A stretch of DNA of 64,000 nucleotides from Longispora albida DSM 44784 (GTDB lineage: Bacteria; Actinomycetota; Actinomycetes; Mycobacteriales; Micromonosporaceae): assembly GCF_000379825.1 (NCBI RefSeq), contig NZ_KB903838.1, positions 125,046-189,045 of the forward strand, in the 5' to 3' direction. Within the stretch, counting starts at the first letter, position 1. Each line of letters starts with the position of its first letter. Below are positions 34,231 through 40,563 of this stretch, piece by piece. The notes under the pieces are model-generated. The model saw nothing but the letters and a program-made list of their open reading frames with translations, was not told the DNA's origin and made no database searches. Made by a program: the position numbers and the translations under genes.

Positions 34231-34260
34231 TTCCGAACACTTCCGGAACGATCCGAACAG
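34231..34260 (+). promoter_or_regulatory. Three tandem 10-bp TTCCGAAC-type repeats
   Basis: TTCCGAACAC (34231), TTCCGGAACG (34241) and ATCCGAACAG (34251) follow each other at exact 10-bp spacing in the gap between the transmembrane HTH gene and the Cys-peptide gene. Similar 10-bp tandem repeats occur at 46204-46223 and 51477-51494. A regulator binding site on one helix face is likely. Confidence 0.55.
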
Positions 34261-34389
34261 CCGCATCCGTTGCCTCGCCGGCCGCGCGGGCCGACGCTGG
34301 CCGTGGCCCGCTGATCGGAAGCGGGCCGCAGCGGGTCACCCATCCCCGTGACCCGCTGCCCCATCCCCACCCGTACGGAAGGAACACCC

Positions 34390-34578
34390 ATGCGTCAGCT
34401 GCTCGGGACGGTCTCCGATCGTCTCCTCCACCTCGTCGCGCCCCGCCAGCGGGCCTCGGCGATCAACTGCTGGCAGTACGAGGCCTGCTACAAGCGGGCC
34501 TGTGCCGGCGGCCGCAACAAGCTCTACGAGGTCGACCCGTGCAACGACCGGCAGCGCTGGACCTGCGGCGCCTGCTGA
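34390..34578 (+). CDS. Six-cysteine small peptide, locus 2
   Basis: The ATG has GAAGGA upstream. The 62-residue peptide begins MRQLLGTVSDRLLHLVAPRQ, matching the leader of the locus 1 peptide (19761-19964), and continues with six cysteines (NCW, ACYK, ACAG, PCND, TCGAC). It lacks a classical signal peptide. The next genes encode an S26 signal peptidase-like protein and a membrane-anchored thioredoxin-like protein, which fits a peptide that is cleaved and oxidised outside the membrane. Its function is unknown. The overall plan recalls MauA-type maturation or a RiPP-like leader and core, but neither is shown. Confidence 0.8.
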   Translation: MRQLLGTVSDRLLHLVAPRQRASAINCWQYEACYKRACAGGRNKLYEVDPCNDRQRWTCGAC

Positions 34579-34590
34579 CCCCAGCTGGCC

Positions 34591-34622
34591 CGGGGTGCCC
34601 GCCAGCCGCGGCGGGCACCCCG
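34591..34622 (+). terminator. Stem-loop between Cys-peptide and peptidase genes, locus 2
   Basis: Perfect 13-bp arms CGGGGTGCCCGCC (34591-34603) and GGCGGGCACCCCG (34610-34622) with a six-base loop lie 13 bases after the peptide stop. As in locus 1, it probably limits read-through so that the peptide mRNA is the most abundant product. Confidence 0.75.
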
Positions 34623-34642
34623 TCACGAGAGGTTCCCCCGCG

Positions 34643-35107
34643 ATGATGCCGCTTGCCGCCGTCCTCCTCCTCGCCCTCGCAGCCGTGGTGGCCGTCCGGC
34701 GCCGGTACGTCGTCGTGACCGTCGACGGGCTCAGCATGGCCCCCACAGTCCGCCCCGGTGATCGGGTACTGGTCCGCCGCTGCGGGCCAGCCGGGGCCAG
34801 TGCGGGGCGGCTCGCGGTGACCGAGCCGCCCGCCGGTACCCGCTGGGATCACGCCCGCCGTCCGGGTCTGCTGATCAAACGGGTGGCCGCCGCACCCGGG
34901 GATCCCGTACCCCGGGTGCGCGCGCTGCGCGACCGGCCGGAGCCCCGGGTACCGGAGGGCCGGATCGTGCTGCTCGGCGACAACCCGGACGAGAGCCTCG
35001 ACTCCCGTTCGTGGGGCTACTTCCACACCGACCGGATCGTCGGCGTGGTCGTCCGCCAGTTCCCCCGTGCCGTGCCCGTCTCCTCCGGAAAGGACCCACA
35101 CTCATGA
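34643..35107 (+). CDS. S26 family signal peptidase-like protein
   Basis: The start is one of the tandem ATGs at 34643/34646, behind GAGAGG. The roughly 154-residue protein has an N-terminal membrane anchor (MMPLAAVLLLALAAVVAV), the serine motif VDGLSMAPTVRPGDRV (S31), the lysine general base K79 in LIKRVAAAPGD and the S26 box VLLGDNPDESLDSRSWGYF. This is a small type I signal peptidase. Its place between the peptide and redoxin genes, with its stop overlapping the redoxin start, points to a dedicated leader protease. Locus 1 lacks such a gene in the window. Confidence 0.87.
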   Translation: MMPLAAVLLLALAAVVAVRRRYVVVTVDGLSMAPTVRPGDRVLVRRCGPAGASAGRLAVTEPPAGTRWDHARRPGLLIKRVAAAPGDPVPRVRALRDRPEPRVPEGRIVLLGDNPDESLDSRSWGYFHTDRIVGVVVRQFPRAVPVSSGKDPHS

Positions 35108-35652
35108 CCTTCCTGACCGCGTTCACTGTCCTGGTCGCGCTCGTCTGCCTGCTCAACCTGGCGCTGACCCTCGGCGTCATCCGCAGGCTCCGCGAGCAGC
35201 GGCCGGCCGGCGGAGCGAGCGAGGCGGGCGCGCCGGCCGTCGTGATGGGGCCGGGCGGCGCCGCTGGCCCGTTCTCCGCCCGGGACACCGCCGGGGCCGT
35301 CGTGAGCCGGGACGCGCTGGCTGAGGGGTCGTTCGTGCTGTTCATGTCGCCGGGCTGCCCGGCGTGTGAGGACCTGCTGCCGCTGGTCGCCGAGCGCGCG
35401 GGGGAGTACGGGCCGGACCGGGTGCTCGCGGTCGTCATCCGCGAGGAGGGCGAGGACGAGCTGCTCGGTGAGTACGTCCGCCGGATGTCGCCGGTGGCCC
35501 GCGTCGTCGTCACCGACTTCGGCAGCGAGCTGACCACAGCGTTCGGGCTCCAGGGGATGCCGGCCTACGTCGAGCTCGGCCCCGCCGGGCAGATCGCCAG
35601 CAGCGGCCGGACCCTCCCGCGCCGGGCGGACCTGGCAGGCCAGCACATCTGA
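35104..35652 (+). CDS. Membrane-anchored thioredoxin-like protein, locus 2
   Basis: The ATG overlaps the signal peptidase stop (ATGA). The 182-residue protein has an N-terminal helix ending LNLALTLGVIRRLREQ and an outside thioredoxin fold with active site CPAC in FMSPGCPACEDLLP and cis-proline region LQGMPAYVELG. It is a paralogue of 19154-19696, sharing the membrane block and fold but with a different CxxC dipeptide. It probably forms or repairs disulfides in the neighbouring six-cysteine peptide. Confidence 0.85.
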   Translation: MTFLTAFTVLVALVCLLNLALTLGVIRRLREQRPAGGASEAGAPAVVMGPGGAAGPFSARDTAGAVVSRDALAEGSFVLFMSPGCPACEDLLPLVAERAGEYGPDRVLAVVIREEGEDELLGEYVRRMSPVARVVVTDFGSELTTAFGLQGMPAYVELGPAGQIASSGRTLPRRADLAGQHI

Positions 35653-35847
35653 GGATGGCCGGGCCATAGTGGACATACCGCCGGCCGTCACGGGGCGGCC
35701 GGCGGAGTGCCACGCGCGGAGGGCCCCGGGGAGAACCTGACCGGAAAGACGACTCACAACTGGCTGTTCATGCTGGTGAGGGAAACGTAACCGGCGGGAC
35801 TCCAGAGTGGATACAACTTCGCAACGCGCAGGTGGCAATATTTGCGC
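35653..35847 (+). promoter_or_regulatory. Promoter region of the nitrate operon
   Basis: This 195-base gap before narK should hold the main promoter of the nitrate-nitrite operon. It contains GGGAAACGTAACC near 35785, which resembles half of a GlnR site on either strand, but I could not fit the full four-part GlnR consensus. The last 30 bases are AT-rich (GGCAATATTTGCGC). The narK start lacks a strong ribosome binding site. Confidence 0.4.
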
Positions 35848-37164
35848 ATGACGAAGACGGTGGCGCGGCGATGGATCACGGACTGGGATCCCGAGAATGA
35901 GGCATTCTGGCGGCAGTCGGGTGCCCGGATTGCCCGCCGTAATCTTATTTACTCTGTACTGGCGGAGCACCTGGGCTTTTCGCTCTGGTTGCTGTGGAGC
36001 GTCGTGGCGGTCAGCTTGCCGGCCGCCGGGTTCCAGTTCACTGTGGACCAGCTGTTCTGGCTGGTCGCGGTGCCGAATCTGGTTGGTTCCGTCATGCGGA
36101 TCCCGTACACGATGGCTGTCGCCCGGTTCGGCGGGCGCAACTGGACGACCGTTTCGGCAGCGCTGCTGCTCATTCCGATCGGGTTGATGGCGTATTGCGT
36201 GTCGACGCCCGGTACACCTTATGAGTTTTTCCTTGTCGCGGCGGCGACGGCCGGTCTCGGCGGCGGCAATTTCGCGTCGAGCATGGCGAATATCTCGTAC
36301 TTCTACCCAGAGAAACACAAGGGTGCAGCACTCGGTATCAACGCGGCGGGCGGGAACCTCGGCGTCGCCGTGGCCCAGTTCGCGGTGCCCGCCGTGATCG
36401 GCACCGGTGCGGCGCTGCACCTCGCGAACGCGCCGCTCCTCTGGCTCGTGCCCGTGCTGGCCGCGACGGCCTGCGCGTGGCTGTTCATGGACAACCTGAC
36501 GGTGTCGCGGGCGAGCGTCGCAGAGCAGACCCCGGCCCTGCGCAACCGGCACACCTGGATCATGTCCTTCCTGTACATCGGCACGTTCGGCTCCTTCATC
36601 GGCTACTCCTCGGCCCTCCCGCTGCTGATCAAGTCGCAGTTCCCCGAGGTGAGCTGGGCGTACTGGGCAGCCATCGGCCCGCTGATCGGCTCGCTGGCCC
36701 GCCCGGCCGGCGGCTGGCTGGCGGACAGGGCCGGCGGGGCCAGGGTGACCCTCGCGACGTTCGCCGTCATGGGGCTGGGCGTGGCCGGGGTGCTCGGCGC
36801 GCTGGCCGTCCACAGCTTCGCCCTCTTCGCGCTGTCCTTCGCGCTCCTGTTCGTCACGAGCGGCCTCGGCAACGGCTCGACGTACCGGATGATCCCCGCG
36901 ATCTTCCGCGCCCAGACCCCGACCCTGGCCGAGGCCCGCAAGCAGGCCGCGACGGTGATCGGCCTGGCGGCGGCGATCGGGGCGCTCGGCGGGTTCCTGA
37001 TCCCGCGCGGGTTCGCGGCTTCCATCTCCGCGACCGGGTCGCTGGACACCGCGCTGTGGGCGTTCCTGGCCGGCTACGCGATCTGCGCCGGCGCGACCTG
37101 GTGGTTCTACCTGCGCACGGTGTGGACGGCCCGCGTGCCGAGCCTCGCGCACGCCGGCGTGTAG
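35848..37164 (+). CDS. narK: Nitrate/nitrite MFS transporter NarK-type
   Basis: I start at ATG 35848; the protein has about 438 residues and twelve transmembrane segments. The nitrate porter signatures are clear: GLGGGNFASSMANISYFYP in helix 5, NAAGGNLGVAVAQF after it, and a second GLGNGSTYRMIP block in the C-terminal half. The N-terminal WDPENEAFW is typical of actinobacterial NarK2-like proteins. It brings nitrate in, and may also carry nitrite, for the reductases encoded immediately downstream. Confidence 0.93.
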   Translation: MTKTVARRWITDWDPENEAFWRQSGARIARRNLIYSVLAEHLGFSLWLLWSVVAVSLPAAGFQFTVDQLFWLVAVPNLVGSVMRIPYTMAVARFGGRNWTTVSAALLLIPIGLMAYCVSTPGTPYEFFLVAAATAGLGGGNFASSMANISYFYPEKHKGAALGINAAGGNLGVAVAQFAVPAVIGTGAALHLANAPLLWLVPVLAATACAWLFMDNLTVSRASVAEQTPALRNRHTWIMSFLYIGTFGSFIGYSSALPLLIKSQFPEVSWAYWAAIGPLIGSLARPAGGWLADRAGGARVTLATFAVMGLGVAGVLGALAVHSFALFALSFALLFVTSGLGNGSTYRMIPAIFRAQTPTLAEARKQAATVIGLAAAIGALGGFLIPRGFAASISATGSLDTALWAFLAGYAICAGATWWFYLRTVWTARVPSLAHAGV

Positions 37165-37192
37165 CAAGCCCGAAACACAGGAGGTACCCCTC

Positions 37193-39250
37193 GTGAAACC
37201 TTCGACCCCGACGCTGGCTGGCATGGCCCCGACCCACTGCCCGTACTGCGCGCTCCAGTGCGCCATGACCCTGCACCGCGACGGGGCCGGCGTCAGGGCC
37301 GAGGCCGGGCCGGGCGGGCTGTGCCAGAAGGGCTGGCGGGCCCCGGAGCTGCTCGGCCATCCCGGCAGGCTCCGGTCGCCGCTGGTCAGGGACCGGGACG
37401 GGCACCTGCGGCCGGCCGGATGGGAGGAGGCGCTGGACCGGGTCGCCGCTGCCGTGGAGCGTACGCAGGCCACGCACGGCCGCGACGCGGTGGCCCTGTT
37501 CGGCGGGGGCGGCCTGACCAACGAGAAGGCGTACATGCTGGGCAAGTTCGCCCGGGTGGCCCTCCGCACGTCCACTATCGACTACAATGGACGGTTCTGC
37601 ATGTCCTCGGCGGCGGCTGCCGGGATCAGGGCCTTCGGGATCGACCGGGGGCTGCCGTTCCCGCTCACCGACCTGGCGACGGCAGGCACGGTGCTGCTGA
37701 TGGGCGGCAACGTCGCCGAGACCATGCCGCCACTGCTCCGGCACCTCGCCCCGCGCAACCTCATCGTGGCCGACCCGCGCCTCACGGCAACGGCGAAGCT
37801 GGCGGCGCTGCACCTCCAGACCACGCCCGGTACCGATCTGGCGCTCGCGAACGGGCTGCTGCACATCGTGCTCGCGGAGGGGCTGGCCGACGCGGAGTAC
37901 ATCGAGGCGCACACGACGGGCTTCGAAGCTGTCCGGGCGAGCGTGGCCGCGTACTACCCGGCGCGCGTCGAGCAGCTGACCGGCGTGCCGATCGCCGACC
38001 TGTTCGCGACCGCGCGGCTGCTGGCGGAGGGGGAGACGAGCTACATCCTCAGCGCGCGGGGCGCCGAGCAGCACGCGAAGGGCACGGACACGGTGACGGC
38101 CCTGATCAACCTCGCGCTCGCGCTGGGGCTGCCGGGGGTGCGCGGCGGGTACGGCTGCGTGACCGGGCAGGGCAACGGGCAGGGCGGGCGTGAGCACGGG
38201 CAGAAGGCCGACCAGCTGCCCGGGTACCGGAAAATCGACGACCCGGACGCCCGGCGGCATGTCGCCGGGGTGTGGGGAGTGAGCCCCGACAGCCTGCCCG
38301 GCCCTGGCCCCTCGGCATACGAGCTGCTGGACTCGCTCGGCGTCAGCACGAAGGCGCTGCTGGTCTTCGGGTCGAATCCGGTCGTGTCGGCACCGCGCGC
38401 GGCGCACGTCGAGAGCCGGATCCGCTCGCTGGACTTCCTCGCCGTCGCCGACCTCGTGCTCTCCGAGACGGCAGACCTGGCCGATGTCGTGCTGCCCACC
38501 GCGCAGTGGGCCGAGGAGGACGGCACGATGACGAATCTGGAGGGCCGCGTCATCCGCCGCCGGGCTCTCACCCAGCCGCCCGAGGGCGTGCGGACCGACC
38601 TGGACGTCCTGTCCGGACTCGCGGCTCGCTTCGGGCACACCACCGGATTCAGTACCAGCCCGCGAGAGGTCTTCGCCGAACTCCGCCGGGCCAGTGCTGG
38701 CGGCGTCGCCGACTACAGCGGGATCTCCTACGAGCGGATCGAGGCCGAAGGCGGCATCTTCTGGCCGTGCCCGTCGGAGGACCACCCGGGAACGCCACGC
38801 CTGTTCGGCGGGGGTGTGTTCGGCACGCCCGACGGCCGGGCACGTTTCACGGCCGTCGAGCACCGCCCGGCCGCTGAGGAACCATGCGCGGACTATCCGC
38901 TGTACCTGACGACCGGGCGGGTGCTGGGCCAGTACCAGTCCGGAGCACAGACGCGGCGCATCACCCCCGGCGAGGGCTTCGTCGAACTGCATCCGGACCT
39001 GGCAGCCCGCCTGGGCATCGTGGAAGGGGAGTTCGTGGAGGTGACCAGCAGGCGGGGCAGCGCGGTGGCGCAGGCCCGGCTCAGCCCGGACATCCGGCCA
39101 GACACGGTGTTCATGCCCTTCCACTGGCCAGGCGCGGCCCGGGCCAACAGCGCGACGAACGACGCGCTCGACCCGGTGTCCCGGATGCCGGAGTTCAAGA
39201 TCTGCGCGGTACGCGTGTCGGCTGCGCAGGGTTCGGTGGCTGCCGCATGA
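37193..39250 (+). CDS. nasA: Assimilatory nitrate reductase, molybdopterin subunit
   Basis: The 685-residue protein starts with GTG behind AGGAGG. It is a molybdopterin oxidoreductase of the NasA/NarB group with an N-terminal [4Fe-4S] site (CPYCALQC and GGLCQKGW), the molybdopterin-binding body (FGGGGLTNEKAYMLGKFAR, YNGRFCMSSAAAA, RGGYGCVTGQGNGQGGREHG) and a C-terminal dinucleotide-binding domain (YLTTGRVLGQYQSG). It reduces nitrate to nitrite in the cytoplasm. The following flavoprotein, whose start overlaps its stop, probably delivers the electrons. Confidence 0.93.
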   Translation: MKPSTPTLAGMAPTHCPYCALQCAMTLHRDGAGVRAEAGPGGLCQKGWRAPELLGHPGRLRSPLVRDRDGHLRPAGWEEALDRVAAAVERTQATHGRDAVALFGGGGLTNEKAYMLGKFARVALRTSTIDYNGRFCMSSAAAAGIRAFGIDRGLPFPLTDLATAGTVLLMGGNVAETMPPLLRHLAPRNLIVADPRLTATAKLAALHLQTTPGTDLALANGLLHIVLAEGLADAEYIEAHTTGFEAVRASVAAYYPARVEQLTGVPIADLFATARLLAEGETSYILSARGAEQHAKGTDTVTALINLALALGLPGVRGGYGCVTGQGNGQGGREHGQKADQLPGYRKIDDPDARRHVAGVWGVSPDSLPGPGPSAYELLDSLGVSTKALLVFGSNPVVSAPRAAHVESRIRSLDFLAVADLVLSETADLADVVLPTAQWAEEDGTMTNLEGRVIRRRALTQPPEGVRTDLDVLSGLAARFGHTTGFSTSPREVFAELRRASAGGVADYSGISYERIEAEGGIFWPCPSEDHPGTPRLFGGGVFGTPDGRARFTAVEHRPAAEEPCADYPLYLTTGRVLGQYQSGAQTRRITPGEGFVELHPDLAARLGIVEGEFVEVTSRRGSAVAQARLSPDIRPDTVFMPFHWPGAARANSATNDALDPVSRMPEFKICAVRVSAAQGSVAAA

Positions 39251-40563
39251 GGACGATCATCATCGGGTACGGGATGGCTGGCTCGCGGCTCGCCGGCGAA
39301 CTCGCCCGGCGCGGGCACGACGTGACCGTGTTCGGAGCCGAGCCGCACGCCGCGTACAACCGGATCCTGCTGTCCGGCCTCCTGGCGGGCACTGCGGCCG
39401 AGAGCACGATCATGCTGCCCGAGCCGCCGGACACTGTGGACATCCGGCTCGGCGTGGAGGTCACCTCGATCGACCGGGCCGCGCGCACGGTCAACGGCGT
39501 GCCGTACGACGCGCTCATCCTCGCCACGGGCGCGGAGCCGATCACGCCACCGATCGAGGGGATCAGCGGCGTACCCGTCTTCCGCACGCTCGACGACTGC
39601 CGCCGCATCGTGAAGGACGCGGAAGGTGTCCAGTCGGCTGTCGTGGTCGGCGGCGGGCTGCTCGGCGTCGAGGCGGCCCGGGGGCTGGCCGAACGCGGGC
39701 TCGCGGTCAGCATCGTCCACGGCGCGCCGCACCTGATGGAACGCCAGCTCGACGGCCCGGGGGGCGAGGTACTGGCCGCGACGCTGGCCCGCCTCGGCAT
39801 CACCGTCCACTTCGGCCAGACCGCCGCCCGTACGCCGTGGGGCCTGCTGCTCTCCGACGGGCTGGCCGTCCCGGCCGACCTGGTCGTCATGGCCTGCGGC
39901 GTGAAGCCGTCGACGACGCTGGCGAAGCGCGCGGGGCTGGCCGTCGGCCGGGGCGTCCTCGTCGACGACACGCTCCGGACCTCCGACCCGGCCATCTTCG
40001 CGATCGGCGACTGCGCCGAGCACCGGGGCGTCACGGCCGGCCTGCTCGGCCCGGCCTGGGCGCAGGCTGACGTGATCGCCGGCCTGCTCAGCGGCCTGCC
40101 AGCCTCCTACCAGGGCTCGCGGCCGGTCACCCGGCTCAAGGCTGGGCAGATCGACCTGGCGGCGATGGGCGTTGCCGAGGGCGACGAGGTGCTGACCTTC
40201 ACCGACCCGGCGCGCGGCACGTACGCCCGGATCGTGATCGAGCGCGACCGGCTGGCCGGCGCGATCCTCATCGGCGACAACCCCTCGGCCGGCCAGGTCA
40301 TCCAGCTGTACGACCGTGGCGCGCCCGTGCCCTCCGACCGGCGCTCGCTGCTGCTCGGCCGGGCCTCGGGCGCCGTGACGGCCGAGTCCCCGGTGCTCAT
40401 GCCCGACAGCGCTGTCGTGTGCCGGTGCAACGGGGTGACGAAAGGCGAGATCGTCCGCTGTGGTGCCCGCGACGTGGCGGGGATCGCGGCGGCGACGAGG
40501 GCCACAACGGGCTGCGGCAGCTGCGTGGACGCGGTTGCGGGCCTGGCGAGGAGTGTGACATGA
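39247..40563 (+). CDS. FAD/[2Fe-2S] electron-transfer subunit of nitrate reductase (NasB/NirB-N-like)
   Basis: The ATG overlaps the nasA stop (ATGA). The 438-residue flavoprotein has two Rossmann motifs (IIIGYGMAGSRLAGEL at the N-terminus and VVVGGGLLGVEAARGLAERG), the FAD motif FAIGDCAEH, and a C-terminal BFD-like [2Fe-2S] domain with CRCNG and TTGCGSC. It resembles the first half of NirB and the NasB-type subunits that pass NAD(P)H electrons to NasA. It is a paralogue of the N-terminal part of the next gene. Confidence 0.9.
   Translation: MRTIIIGYGMAGSRLAGELARRGHDVTVFGAEPHAAYNRILLSGLLAGTAAESTIMLPEPPDTVDIRLGVEVTSIDRAARTVNGVPYDALILATGAEPITPPIEGISGVPVFRTLDDCRRIVKDAEGVQSAVVVGGGLLGVEAARGLAERGLAVSIVHGAPHLMERQLDGPGGEVLAATLARLGITVHFGQTAARTPWGLLLSDGLAVPADLVVMACGVKPSTTLAKRAGLAVGRGVLVDDTLRTSDPAIFAIGDCAEHRGVTAGLLGPAWAQADVIAGLLSGLPASYQGSRPVTRLKAGQIDLAAMGVAEGDEVLTFTDPARGTYARIVIERDRLAGAILIGDNPSAGQVIQLYDRGAPVPSDRRSLLLGRASGAVTAESPVLMPDSAVVCRCNGVTKGEIVRCGARDVAGIAAATRATTGCGSCVDAVAGLARSVT

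Noticed and set aside
34502-34642. An N-terminal extension of the S26 peptidase reaching back into the Cys-peptide gene
   Set aside because: The extension would run through the peptide gene and the hairpin; the membrane anchor begins at the ATG at 34643.
35770-35800. A possible GlnR box before narK
   Set aside because: Only one of the four parts fits well, and other parts at 11-bp steps deviate too much to call it an operator.
35017-37575. An 852-codon minus-strand frame across redoxin and narK
   Set aside because: It is the shadow of the transporter and redoxin genes, which have clear membrane and active-site motifs.
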